Assembly (NCBI GenBank): GCA_037178675.1
Contig: JAYMGJ010000446.1
Location: 1-56,017, forward strand
Length of the DNA stretch: 56,017 nucleotides
Direction of reading: 5' to 3'
DNA from: Scleroderma bovista
Lineage: Eukaryota; Basidiomycota; Agaricomycetes; Boletales; Sclerodermataceae
Position 1 is the stretch's first letter. Every line of letters starts with the position of its first letter. Positions 20,380 to 31,105 of this stretch are shown here, piece after piece. The position numbers were made by a program, and so were the translations under genes. The notes below the pieces were generated by a model. That model was not told the DNA's origin. It made no database searches and was given only the letters and a program-made list of their open reading frames with translations.

Positions 20380-20667
20380 TGTTGAAGTCGCACATGCACC
20401 CAGCGTAAACCGTCGACGAAGTGCACACAAGACTGCAACCCATATTAGTGTAGACTTAGTAATAGTCCTCTTTAGAGTAGATGTTACATGTTACACATCA
20501 CACGTCACAGTCATGTGTCACAATGTTTGTTGTATATAAACAGCGTTCATCGCTTATATAATATAACAGCTCTTAACCAGCTACCGCTACCATCTCAGGT
20601 TGTGCACTCCACCCAACAGGTGAGTTGGAGTAGCAGTTCCTCTATGTACATAGGTATTGCTTCAACA
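20380..20667 (+). repeat. CopA 3' LTR
   Basis: This 288-bp copy of 4276-4563 is followed by the target duplication CTCTG. Confidence 0.95.
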
Positions 20668-21229
20668 CTCTGACATTGGTATTGGTTAGAGTGGAACCTT
20701 GGTTTTTGACTGCAGGTAAAGTTCACACTGCGGGTTGTTATAACACTATCCAGTGCGCAACAGCTAGATGTAGCACGAGTGGGCTGACAGACATGTCACA
20801 TTGACAGGCTGCTACCACATAATCCCATGTGATACGAGTGAGCCGAAATAACCTTCCCCAAAGGTAGCAGTGGGCCCATATTCCATCATCCTGAGTAGCA
20901 CAAGTGGGCTGAAACTTTGATATGCCAATAGGATATGAATGGGCTCCTATTATACCATCCCATGTTATGTAGCCAGGCTGCTATTACATGGTCCCATGTA
21001 ATATGAGTGAGCCGAAATCACATTCACCTAAGGTATAGATGAGCCCATATTGCATTATCCTGAGTAGCACGAGGGTCCCATGTAATATGAGTGAGCCGGA
21101 ATCACATTCACCTAAGGTATAGATGAGCCCATATTCCATTATCCCAAGTAGCACGAGTGGGCTGACACATGGATGTTGTCAAAGGATATGGATGGGCCCC
21201 TATTATATCATCACATCTGACATGGGCGA
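20668..21229. repeat. Degenerate repeat field (right part) with about 85-bp direct repeats
   Basis: This is the continuation of the field split by CopA. A unit starting CCCATGTAATATGAGTGAGC and ending in GAGTAGCACGAG-like sequence is present at about 20992 and 21077 in near-identical form and at about 20822 in a diverged form. Phrases such as GTGGGCTGA also occur near 2620-2700, tying the two parts together. No gene is visible. Confidence 0.6.
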
Positions 21230-23324
21230 TGTCATGCACCAAACAGGTTTGGTACAGTGAACATGGAAGATAACACCTATATTGAATGATCCTTATGCGA
21301 AGGATAAGCACAATGGACCCTCATTGTAGCCATCTATCGCACAAGAAGACTATCCTGATGCGAGAGACAAATGCCAATGCAGACAGTCATCTATCACATA
21401 AGGACTGCCAAGAAGCTGAAGGAATAATGTCAATTGTGGTATGAGAAAGGAATGCACACATCTGCAGTCCAACTCCCATACCAGAATGATCAAAGAAGCT
21501 GAAGAATTGATGGAGAAATGAAGGAGAAAGAGAAGAAATGATTTTTAGTGCCCAAATATCATTTTTAGGCGCCCAGTGCCGGCATTCTGATATTTTGAAT
21601 AGCTCCATCGTTTCTGAAGCTATCAGGCACGTGACTATACCGTCAGAGAGCCTAGAACGTGGTCTATCTGCCTGTCAAGTTCCGACGCAAATCCGTTCAT
21701 TTCCCACAGAGATATTCCCCCCGCAATCCAGACATTCGCTTCATCGCTCACTATGGAGTCTGTATTTTCTCTGAATCATTTTTCTGCTATTGCTGCAGAT
21801 CTCCACTATGTCCTGCTCTTAGGACAGCCTCTCCCAGAGTTCCCGTGCACTGCCTGGCACATATCTTCCCAGCCTGCTCCCTCAGTCCCTCTTGTTCTCG
21901 GTCAGCGCGTTCTCCTCGTCAGTCCTGCGTCAAGGACGTACTTTGGTCATCTTAGGTCTATTGTCAAGCTTGAGAAGTCTTCTCTGGTCGTCTCTGTGTC
22001 CCCTGAGCCCTCAGCCTATGGTCCCTTCCTCCCAGATACTTGCCATGTCCATCTTCCTCTGTCGTTCATCTCACTTCCCTGGATGCGTCGAATTCAATAC
22101 TCTATCTGCTTCCCTACTTTCAGACGACGTCCCCCAGCACCATGACAGTTATTCCCCCCACCTTATAGTGCTATTAGGAAGAAGGACCCTCTCTCATTCT
22201 TTCCCAGAAGAGAGCTCGTCAAGGGAGCCCATGGTTGTGCTTCAGCGGCACTAGAACACATGCACTATACCTTAGTGTATGCTGACCCCCCAAAAAAGAC
22301 CTCTGGACCCCTGGTACCCTTCTTGTGGCTGTTTTGTCTCAGATCAATCCCCCTATTAATCTCAGATCTTCCCCATTGTTGTCCCATCAAATTCCTGATG
22401 GTACACAGCCCCCCATCAAACTTCTTAGGCTGTGCATCAATGACTTCTTCTGCTGTGCAGTGACTCATCCCTTGCTTACTGATGCTCTCTTGTCATCAGT
22501 ATTACTCTATCCCTTTTGCATTTTTGGTATATTACTCAGCTGATGACTCACTCCCTTACCAATCAATCTTGTCATGCAGCTTACTCATTCCTTTACTCAG
22601 CAGCTTATTCATGCTCCCTATGCTTACTCATTCCTGCTTATCCCTTGCTTACTGATTGCTTACAAACCCCTTACAAAGCTCTTACCAATCCCTTACCAAT
22701 CCTGGACAAATTCTGCTTACTCCCTTCTCTTTTTGTACTTTAATGCTGTGCCCCCCCATGTATTTAAACCCCTGGGCTCAGCCCAGTAAAAAAAAAGACC
22801 CAATTGCACGAAATTATCCCTCTCTCAGACTCTCTCAATCAGTATCCCTTCAGTCTTTGAGTCCTTGTAGGCTTCAGTGAAGGTCTAAAGGCTCAATATT
22901 GTCAAGTTTATCCAAGTTATTCAAGATCTATTCTTTATACTAGGCTCAAGCAGAGTCTAGGCTTCATACCAGTCAATCTTCCTCGCCTCTGGACATCAGA
23001 GGCATCTCTGCCCCTTTGCTGCACCAATCTCTAGGTGTAGTATCGCTGTTTCAGTCTCAGTCAACCCAATCCCCACTTTGACACTTCCTAGGCTTTAAGA
23101 AGAGTCCAGACCCCTATCCCCTTCATCATCTATTGCTCCTGTACCCCAGGAGTATCCTGCATCATCGTCTGCATCACCCTGTTGGTGTAGATCCCCTTCC
23201 CCCCTCCTCAGCACATCCTCTCTGGACACCGCGGAGGTAAACCACCACTCGCACTTTTTCGTAGTCCTTTGTTGGTGTTGTGTTTGGGTTATTACTCCGA
23301 CCCAAATCCACACTTTGACTCACA
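21230..23324 (+). repeat. GypC 5' LTR (about 2.1 kb), LTR-F family
   Basis: It starts TGTCATGCACCAAAC, matching the LTR-F start TGTCACGCACCAAAC. Homology continues through the conserved GGCGCCCAGTGCCGGCATTC block, the LTR reading frame and a TATTTAAA promoter box. The right end is placed at ACTCACA (23324) by comparison with the LTR-F ends and is less certain. Confidence 0.65.
21753..22145 (+). CDS. LTR-encoded conserved protein of unknown function (GypC copy)
   Basis: This 130-codon frame begins MESVFSLNHF and is the diverged homologue of 6209-6598 and 26964-27353. Residues 1-116 align without a gap or stop, although the surrounding LTR has many substitutions and indels. The C-termini diverge after about residue 116 (RRIQY). 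The protein is small, Pro/Ser/Leu-rich, with no clear signal peptide, Cys cluster or known fold. Intact coding in an element whose gag and pol are ruined suggests past selection on this frame. Its function is unknown. Confidence 0.6.
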   Translation: MESVFSLNHFSAIAADLHYVLLLGQPLPEFPCTAWHISSQPAPSVPLVLGQRVLLVSPASRTYFGHLRSIVKLEKSSLVVSVSPEPSAYGPFLPDTCHVHLPLSFISLPWMRRIQYSICFPTFRRRPPAP

Positions 23325-23569
23325 GCGCCCCCATGGATATCAGTGCTGCACAGCAGCAAAACCAGCAGTGGAGTAAAGGGCTCCAATGCTACAGTTGTCA
23401 GGGGTTTGGACACATCACTTGCAAGTGTTCTCAACTGCGTCGCCCACGTCAAGGGCAACCCCAGCAGACCCAGGCTGTACAGCCCCAACCTGACGATGAA
23501 CACGTCAATGCTGTTCATGGCATGTCCTTCTCCGAAATGAGGGATTATTTTAGGAATCTAAAAGACTAG
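23318..23569 (+). pseudogene. GypC Gag C-terminal fragment with zinc knuckle
   Basis: The frame APMDISAAQQQN leads into one CCHC knuckle, CYSCQGFGHITCKC (C-X2-C-X4-H-X4-C), and ends at a TAG after a Gln/Pro-rich tail. In gypsy elements this is the last third of Gag; the capsid core that should precede it is absent. Confidence 0.8.
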
Positions 23570-23610
23570 AGAGTGAGGATACAACAGGCACCCTCGCTCT
23601 TGAGTCTGAG

Positions 23611-24969
23611 TTGGACAGTGCAGTAAGGATTTTGGACTATCGCCTCTCCTGTGCTAAATCCCCTGAAGCACAGAATATTTATAAATACTGCATCTCTCTT
23701 CTTTCTCATAAAATACAGAAAACCTACAAAAAATCCTCTTCTGTAGTTTCTCCTGTCTCCGTTTCCTTTAACAAGTACTCTGTCTTGACTATAGATAGTA
23801 TGGACTGTAGCAACTTGTCTGTATCTATTGTTTCACCCTCTAAGGGAGTCACTGAAAAGGGCTCGGCACTGGAGGTTAAATCGTGTGTGCTTAATTCCCT
23901 ATTGAATAATGCTGTTTCATCTCCTTTGGCATCTGAGGAACCAGAAAGCCCTGCCGGAACCGAAGAAGTTTCTTTCTTGGACTTGCAAAGGTCCTTCACC
24001 TTGGAACGTGAAGTGATGATACCTGTCCACATTTGTGGACCCCTTAATGTTATTGAAGTAGACGCCCTGCTAGACAGTGGTGCTACTGGATGCTTTGTTG
24101 ACAAGAGCTGGGCTCTTGATAGATGCTTGCAGTTATCTAAGCTGGTGAAGCCTGTTCCAGTGCTTAACGTAGATGGCACCAGGAACCAGGAAGGCGATAT
24201 CACGCATTATGTATTACTTACACTCAGTATTGGGAAACATGCTGAAAAGCTTTGGTGTGCAGTCACTTGCCTTGGAAAGGTCCCCCTTATCCTCGGCCAC
24301 ACCTGGCTTAGAAAGCATAACCCCGATATTGATTGGGTAACTGGACAAGTTAATTTAACTAGGTGTCCCCCTGAGTGCAAGTCACTCTTGGAGACATGCT
24401 TCGCTAAATTATTACATCAGAGTGAATCTCAGGAAACTTAGATTCAGGCTTTAAAGTCTCATGAGTCAAAGGTTGCTATTGATGAGACAACCCTTGAAGA
24501 GGCCCAGAAGCTTGTACCCTGAGAGTACTGGGAATATTTAGATGTCTTCTCGAAGAAGTCGTCTGAACACATGCCACTTAGAAAGCCGTGGGATCATGGT
24601 ATAGATCTCAGGGAGGACTTCCCACCTAAGAAAGGGTGTTTGATACCTCTGTCGGTGGATGAACAGAAGGAAGTTGAGGACTTTGTTGACAATCAGCTTG
24701 CGAAAGGATATATTCACCCATCCATCTCCCCTTAGACCTCCCCTGTCTTCTTTGTCCCCAAAAAGGACAGCAAGAAGTGCATGGTTCAGGACTATCATTA
24801 TTTAAATGAGTGGACCATTAAAAGTAACTATCCGCTACCCTTGATCAGTCAGCTTGTCGACAAACTGAAAGGATGTAAACTCTTCACGAAGATGGATCTT
24901 CAGTGGGGATATAATAATGTCCATATCAAGGAAGGTGACGAGTGGAAGGCTGTGTTTGTAATGCACAAA
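23611..24969 (+). pseudogene. GypC protease and partial reverse transcriptase
   Basis: An open frame to 24441 includes the protease motif VDALLDSGATGCFVD and the flap-like ILGHTWLRKHNPDIDW. After an in-frame TAG at 24439 the pol sequence continues in the same frame with further stops near 24522 and 24735. It then reads SPVFFVPKKDSKK, an RT palm start (YPLPLISQLVDKL, FTKMDLQWGYNN) and DEWKAVF, where it breaks off before the YxDD box. The CAG-to-TAG reading at 24735 (SP-*-TSPVFF, usually Gln) fits decay by C-to-T change. Confidence 0.85.
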
Positions 24970-26343
24970 GTCATAAGCTCCGACTTGGGAGCCATCTTGT
25001 TTGCTCTAGCCGAGGCTGGGAGGTAGACAAAGGCTCCACAGCCAAATACATGGAGGTGGTCGATGTTAGGCATCTCCCCCTTAAGCATTTCATGGGGGGT
25101 GTGCCATCGCAGGCGAGCTACCGGAGTACAGTTGTAAATATGGGTTGCATGAGCGAACGCAAATTCCCACCAGGAGTCAGGAATGCAGGCTTGATGCTGC
25201 ATAGACTCAGCTTTATCCATGAGAGTGCACCCTAAACACTCAGCACAGCCATTCTGTATGGGGGTTCTTGGAGCACTTTGATATATTTTAATTCCTTTTT
25301 CAAGGAGTGCTTGATCAAACAGATCGGATTTATACTCTCCACTGGCATTGGACATCCATCCAACAATGTGTGTATCATGTTGGACGTGCACCATTTCGAG
25401 GAAATCTTTGGCAGCCGTAATCACTGCAGCTTTGGAGCAAAGAGGCATAGTCCAGGCATGAGAAGTATAGTCATCATAGAAGGTGATGTCATATTTAAAC
25501 TTCTGGTATGACATAACCGGAAAGGATTTCAGGCCAGAGTGCACCAGCTCGAAAGGCTTGGAAGCACGTCTTTTGTTTTCTGGGAAAGCTTGATTGGGCA
25601 TTTTGCCTAGAGCACATCCAGGGCAAACACAGTCCTCAGTAGGAAAGTGAATCTCCGGGAAGTGCTGCGTATGCTTTTGCGCACGTCGGAGTACTTCCTT
25701 TGAGGGGTGCCCAAATCTCCAGTGCATAATGTCATAATCGACTTTGCTCATGGAGGCAATGTAGTTAGATCTAATTATCGGGATAGATCTAATCCCAAAA
25801 ATGATGTTGCAATTGTCTTCTGGGTCTGGCCCAAACCATAGGCATTCAGCTTTATGAATGAGGCTAATGCCTCACTTATCGCCAGTGACCTTGTAATTTC
25901 ACTGGAGCATTTTGCCCATAGAAATAAGGCGTGCAGTAGTGCCTGGCATATGGAGCACTTGGGTGAGTGTGATAACTTTCTTATCCCCAGAGTTGTGGTC
26001 TAGGCACCGGAGTAATACTGTGCCAATGCCAGCAATCAGTGCTACACCATTAGCTGTTTTGGTGTAGTGCACTCGCTTTAGCATGTTGTAGGAGGCAAAA
26101 TTGCCTATGTCACTGGTGAAGTGGCATGATGCACCAGAGTCTAGGAGTCAGAAAGCACCAGATAGTTTGCTATCGTCAACCATTTTTCCCTTACAGCCAG
26201 CACAGCATGCATCATTCAAACACGAACAGATATATGCTTTACTTGAGATACGACATGACATATTGTAGTGACTACTCGCTATATACAGTGACGGCATATA
26301 GCGCACATGTAAAGGGAGCGTGTCAGTGTCGATCAGCATGTGT
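24960..26343 (-). pseudogene. CopB protease and integrase (inactive, truncated)
   Basis: The integrase zinc finger (HWRFGHPSKEVL, CVCPGC) and core are readable, but catalytic positions are altered. CopA VHSDLKS is VHSGLKS here and the SDAGGEY Asp is Asn. The protease region (about 25860-26160) and upstream linker carry stops. A TGA occurs at the same codon between protease and integrase as in CopA (9011-9013). Confidence 0.85.
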
Positions 26344-26963
26344 TGTCACGCACCAAACATGTTTGGTACTGTGGACATGGAGAAAGTTAGCCAATGAAAC
26401 TAATGCGAAGAACGCACCCAAGATCTGTTGAAAGATTGTCCTGACTTGAGGGATACAGACAGCCCTCGCTATCCATATCATGCAAAGTCAAGACTATCCT
26501 TATGCGAAGAATGAATACAAGCTTGTCATAGCCATCTATCGCACAAGAATGACTATCCTGGAGCAAGAGATGAATGCCATTGTCTGACAGTCATCTATCG
26601 CACGAGAACCGCCAAGAAGCAGAAGAATCCGAGGATTGATGATCATTTCAGTATGAGAGAGGAATGCAACCTACTGCAGTCCAACTCCCATACCAGAACA
26701 ACCAAAGAAGCAGAAGAAACAATAGAGAAATGAAGGAGAAAAGGAAGAATCATTTTTAGCGCCCAAATGTCAAATTTAGGTGCCCAGTGCTGGCATTCCG
26801 ATACTTTGAATAGCTCCACCATTTTTGAAGCTATCAATCATGTGACTATACCATCATGGAGCCTAGACCGTGGTCTATCTGCCTGTCAAGTTCCAACGTA
26901 AATCTGTTTATTTCCCGTGGAGATATTCCACCCGCAATCCAGACACCCACTTCATCACTCACT

Positions 26964-27353
26964 ATGGAGTCCGCATTTTCTCTGGAACATTTTTCTGCTA
27001 TTGCAGCAGACCTCAACTATGTCCTGCTCTTGGGACAGCCTCTCCCTGAGCTCCTGTGTACTGTCTGGTACATATCTTCCCAGCCTGCTCCCTCAGTCCC
27101 TCTCATTCTCAGTCAGCGCGTTCTCCTCGTCAGTCCTGCGTCGCACACGTACTTTGGTCATCTCAAGTCTATTGTTAGACTTGAAAATTCATACCTGGTT
27201 GTCTCTGTGTCTCCTGAGTCCTCTGCATATGGTCCTTTCATCCCAGAGTCCTGTCACATCCATCTCCCTCTATCATTCATCTTGCTTCCCTGGACACGTC
27301 GAATCCGCTATTCACATTTCACTTCCCTGCTATCCCGCAACAAACACGAATGA
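26964..27353 (+). CDS. LTR-encoded conserved protein of unknown function (copy 2)
   Basis: This 129-codon frame begins MESAFSLEHF and is nearly identical to the 6209-6598 product, with the same start and stop. It is open, although the LTR around it has been disrupted by another insertion. Function unknown. Confidence 0.6.
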   Translation: MESAFSLEHFSAIAADLNYVLLLGQPLPELLCTVWYISSQPAPSVPLILSQRVLLVSPASHTYFGHLKSIVRLENSYLVVSVSPESSAYGPFIPESCHIHLPLSFILLPWTRRIRYSHFTSLLSRNKHE

Positions 27354-27673
27354 AACAGTGCTCTAGAACCCTTCTTAGGAGCCCTAATAGAGTACAGAAC
27401 CTTCCCCTTACTGCTCAAGGGAAGACTGCACTTCGGGAGCACCAAATTTCGCGTTTTTTTGCTCTACAGAAGCTCAATCCAAGGGATTTGTGACACTCTG
27501 TGACCAGCTGTGACTCTACTTGTCATTCCAGGCCCCCTGACACTGCTCTTCTGGTCGGATCAATTCTTTTATTATCCCCCAGCCACTCCCATCAATGGCA
27601 CTGCTTCAGAAGCTCATCTCCAGATCTAAAGTTCAATCAATCACAGGTTGTGCTTCCCTTCTGTCTGAGTCAC

Positions 27674-28313
27674 TGTTACGACCATGTCCAACTCCAGATC
27701 ATATTCGGTTACTCTGGTCACATCGCAGTCCTACAGCTCAACTCCGGTCGTTCTCAGTTACTCCGGTCAATGGTCGTGCAGATAACCTTCCGCTAACTAC
27801 GACCCTTGGTCTATACTCCATTCGCTCTTACTACACCTCGCCGTCTACCCTGCCTTGACATGAGTTCTCCGTGAACTCGATATATCCTATACCTTGTAGC
27901 ATTTTCACCAGACCTGATTTATTTTACACGGACCTGACTTTATTTTCACTGGACCTGACCTAGTCCTAACTCCGGTCATCCCTTGTCCACTATTAGGTTG
28001 TTTACTTGTCACCGTATGTACTCGACCCTAGTTTCTACTTAGTATAAGTACCCTCTAGTTTACCTTGTACAACTCAGTCTGAAATCAACATAAGTCACTA
28101 CTCCTGTTCTTGTCCATCTCTGTCTCCATCTCTGTCTCCTTCCCTTGACTGGAACCTACGCAAGGGGTCAATGCTCGTTGTCCCTAGTCGTTAAACCCAA
28201 TCGGTCACCAACTCCGGCTGGACTAATCTCTTGTCCAGCATCTGCCCTCCTCCTTCGTCCGCTTTCGTCCAGACTTGACCGGACCCCCTACCGGAGTAGA
28301 CCTGGACTTGACA
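27674..28313 (+). mobile_element. Solo GypD-family LTR (640 bp)
   Basis: It starts TGTTACGACCATGTCC and ends GGACTTGACA, the reverse complement of the GypD LTR layout, so it is plus-oriented. It has a short duplicated phrase (ACCTGATTTATTTTACACGG / ACCTGACTTTATTTTCACTG) not seen in GypD. No matching target duplication was found, and flanking LTR-F sequence is missing. Confidence 0.85.
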
Positions 28314-29053
28314 ACACCCCTTTTTACCTATGTTTTTGCTCTTTCCCTTGGCTCAGCAGCTTGTTCAGGCTCTTCCCATCAATGACTCAGCCTGATTACA
28401 CTGCTTATCAATCGCTTACCAATTTCTTACCAATCTCTTACCAAGCACTTAGTCATTTGTGCTTACAGGGCCACAGCCCCTCCTGTATATAAACCAGCAG
28501 CCAAAGGCTGCAAGGAAGTGTCTGCTTCCCCCTCAATAAAGTGACCACATTCACTCTCCCTCACAGTCTATAAGCTCTATCTCTGTCTTTGGACTTGTAG
28601 GTCACTCAGTGCTGGCCTAAAGCTCCTATATTGCTGTTTATCAGATATATCTTGTATCTGATCATTTCTCTAGGCTCAAGCGCAGTATAGCATCACTGTC
28701 CACTCTATCCCATCACTGTCCATCGCATTCTTGAAGCAGGAACTGTCCCCTTGCTTCCCTGTTGCTCCATCACTACTATTACCCCCCTATCATCAATCTA
28801 TCATCGCTCTTCAATCCCAGGACTCTTCCTAACCACTGTGGTAGGCTGAAGAGGAGTCAATACCATCCCCAGTCGCATATCATCCCCATCAGAAGCCCTT
28901 CCCTTCCCTCCTGCATCCTGCCTGAAGGCGTGCAGCACATTCCCCTGAGGAGATTAAATACCAGAAATGCAAAGGAAGACCACCACTCGCATTTTGCTGT
29001 CATTTGGTGTTGGTTGTTGGTTGTTCTGACCTCTTCCCTCACTTAGGTGCACA

Positions 29054-30301
29054 GCGTGCAGAAGGTACTTGCCTGAAGAGGCTGGCCTCCATGCCCATTG
29101 CCATCGACGTCACGTTGTAGTGGTCGAGGACCATCGTGTCAATTTCATCGAACTCGTCGTTGGCAAAGGGCTTGTGGGCAAAGGGTTCATCATCCCCAAG
29201 GGAGATGGCATCCTCCTCATACATCGTGATGTGCTCCTCAAGGCGAGGGCGCTTCAGCAAGGAGGGACCAGCCTCAGGCTGGTCCAGGTTCGCACTTGCC
29301 ATCAACACAACTTGGTCAAGGGTGTGGATGGTCTGGCAGGAGGGCTCTACCCCCAGACGGTGTGCCAAATCGAAGGCCTTGATGGTATTATTGAAAGCAG
29401 GGGGGCCATAGTTGGTAGCACCAGGGGTGTGAGCCAGAGCACAAGGGTCGACAGTGGGCTCTGGTCCATCATAGTGGACATATGTGGCAAAGGCGGCTTG
29501 TTGGGCATTCTCATGACGAGCGCAAGCCTTCTTGCCACCGCGTCAAGTGCGGCCTCCCTGTCCTTGGGCAGGAGTGTTTCTGCTTGTACCACCGTTGGAC
29601 CCACCTTGCTGCTGCTGCTGCCTCTGGGGCTGCTGCTGCTGCTGGGCAAACTTGGGGTCAGCTGGCTTGCGCTTTACAGCACTAAGCTTGTTGGCCTGGG
29701 GGCCCTTACCACCAGCGCAGGAAGAGGCACCTTTCTGCTCAAAGGAGAGCATAGCGGCCTTGACGATCCTGTCGGGCTTCAGATTCTTGATTTCATCTGG
29801 CAATGTTTGGCTGAGTATCTGAGCTACAACCTCCATGGTGGGAGGGAGCTTGCAAAGGATAATCATTGCCTGCATGGGGGCAGGGAACTCGAAGCCAGCG
29901 TCCTTCAGATAAGCGAAGTGGCTAAGCACCTTGGTGATAGCCGGAGCAGGATGGGAGCCAGCAGGAATGGTAGTCACCAGGAGCTTGCTAAGCTCAGCGT
30001 AGGCAGAGCCAATACTGGGGGCACCAAAGTTCTTCTTTAGGTGGTCCCAGACGTCCTTTATGCTATCGAGATTTGAGATGGTGACCTGGATCGAAGGGGC
30101 GAGGCGCAAGGTGATATTACCGAGCGCTCTCTCGGTGTTGTCGTCCCACTCTTTTCGGTCATCATGACCGTCAGTGGGTTGCATCGTCAAGTAAACATAC
30201 CATTGACCTTGTGCCTGAAGGTAGGCCTGCATAGAGGTGTGCCACTGCTGCCAGTTGGAGCCAGTGAACACGGGAACCATCTTGTCAAGAGTGCTGGACA
30301 T
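29054..30301 (-). pseudogene. CopB gag
   Basis: The Gag frame from MSSTLDKMVP (30301) to about 29543 is open and colinear with CopA Gag (NWQQWHTSMQAYLQ, then PADPKFAQQQQQPQ). It is followed by the linker down to the LTR-F insertion at 29054, broken near 29543 by a stop at GGRT. A 323-codon frame on the opposite strand (29069-30040) is its mirror. No CCHC zinc knuckle is visible, as in CopA. Confidence 0.85.
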
Positions 30302-30605
30302 GGTGATGTTCTGTAGGGAGTCAATGGAGTCAGCAAATGAATGCAACAACAGACAAGCAAGAAAAGAAGAAACACCTGAGTGCTAGTGAAAGCACTTCTG
30401 TCAACAGCTAACTCATGACTAGGTCATGCCAGCACAAGTCGTTGACGATGTTCACCATGGTTGGCACAAGTCATCAATGAACTTTGCCTGGGGCAATACA
30501 GGTGCTCAACTAGGAGCTCACTGTGGTCCAGTGTCAAGCTAGTTAAAGTGATGCTCAGGGAGCTGGAGCGCTGCCTGGTGCATTGCTGCACACAGTGCAC
30601 TCACA

Positions 30606-30617
30606 GGGCTCATAACC
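30606..30617 (-). promoter_or_regulatory. CopB primer binding site (half-tRNA type)
   Basis: The minus strand after the LTR reads GGTTATGAGCCC, identical to the CopA site and complementary to the initiator tRNA-Met anticodon arm. Confidence 0.7.
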
Positions 30618-30905
30618 TGTTGAAGCAATACCTATATACGTAGAGGAACTGCTACTCCAACTCACCTGTAGGGTGGAGTGCACAACCAGAGATGGTAGTG
30701 GTAGCTGGTCAAGAGCTGTTGTATTATATAAGCAATGAACACTGTTTATATACAACAAATAGTGTGATGCGTGACTGTGATGCGTGACGTGTAACATGTA
30801 ACATCTACTCTAAAGAGAACTATTATTAAGTCTACACTAATATATGTCGCAGTCTTGTGCACACTTCGTCAACGGTTTACGCTGGGTGCACATGCGACTT
30901 CAACA
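30618..30905 (-). repeat. CopB 5' LTR
   Basis: This 288-bp copia LTR has plus-strand ends TGTTGAAGCAAT...CGACTTCAACA and is about as long as the CopA LTRs. No partner LTR exists in the window. Confidence 0.95.
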
Positions 30906-30948
30906 GATCTAACTAGTCATAAATGTATTGTTGATTACATTATTAATG

Positions 30949-31105
30949 GCTCCATAGCCTAATGGTTAGTGTTCCAAATGTTTTTGCCTTGGCTTTGAGT
31001 TCAAGTCCCCTCATGCCCAACTTTTTTTACTTGCATGCTACCTCCTCAGTAATGCTATTATATAGGTACACAATTAGTCTGGTGTCTCTTTTTTTACTTG
31101 CAAAA
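30949..31105 (+). mobile_element. tRNA-related SINE-like sequence
   Basis: The sequence contains a Pol III A-box-like TAGCCTAATGG and, about 45 bases later, a B-box-like AGTTCAAGTCC, preceded by GGCTCCA. The 3' side cannot pair as a proper acceptor stem, so it is not a functional tRNA. A CTTTTTTTACTTGCA phrase follows and is repeated about 65 bases on. Confidence 0.4.

Larger units (their letters stand above)
4276..20667 (+). mobile_element. CopA: full-length Ty1/copia retrotransposon with two nested insertions
   Basis: Two 288-bp LTRs (4276-4563 and 20380-20667) begin TGTTGAAGTCGC and end TTCAACA. They are flanked by the same 5-bp duplication CTCTG at 4271-4275 and 20668-20672. The LTRs differ at about eleven positions, all transitions. 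With the nested LTR-F (5587-7930) and GypD (9180-17281) removed, the element is about 5.9 kb and holds one gag-pol frame of copia order: gag, protease, integrase, reverse transcriptase, RNase H. In-frame TGA codons and a changed RT catalytic residue show it is defective. Confidence 0.95.
21230..24969 (+). mobile_element. GypC: truncated long-LTR gypsy element
   Basis: The element has a 5' LTR of about 2.1 kb, then a Gag C-terminal fragment, protease and the first part of RT. It stops within RT, where CopB begins (junction about 24960-24970). The N-terminal Gag region is missing between LTR and zinc knuckle. Several in-frame stops (24439, 24522, 24735 areas) show it is old. The LTR is homologous to LTR-F, so GypC indicates the coding partner of that family. 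Confidence 0.8.
26344..29053 (+). mobile_element. LTR-F copy 2, inserted in CopB and itself interrupted
   Basis: It starts TGTCACGCACC and ends GGTGCACA, flanked by GTGT (26340-26343) and GCGT (29054-29057), a 4-bp duplication with one change. Closely similar to copy 1. A solo GypD-type LTR (27674-28313) replaces a stretch of roughly 280 bases corresponding to about 6915-7190 of copy 1. Confidence 0.85.
24960..30905 (-). mobile_element. CopB: 3'-truncated copia element, inverted relative to CopA
   Basis: On the minus strand it runs: 5' LTR (30618-30905), primer site, gag, protease, integrase, ending in the integrase region at about 24960-24970. It is interrupted by LTR-F copy 2 (26344-29053). 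It is clearly the same family as CopA. RT, RNase H and the 3' LTR are missing, so the left end is a deletion or rearrangement breakpoint with GypC, not an integration end. Confidence 0.9.

Noticed and set aside
29069..30040. 323-codon plus-strand frame
   Set aside because: It is the mirror of CopB gag, whose minus-strand product aligns with CopA Gag. The antisense frame is open through composition only.
30949..31020. Functional tRNA gene
   Set aside because: The A and B boxes are recognisable, but the acceptor and T stems do not pair, so only a tRNA-derived repeat can be supported.
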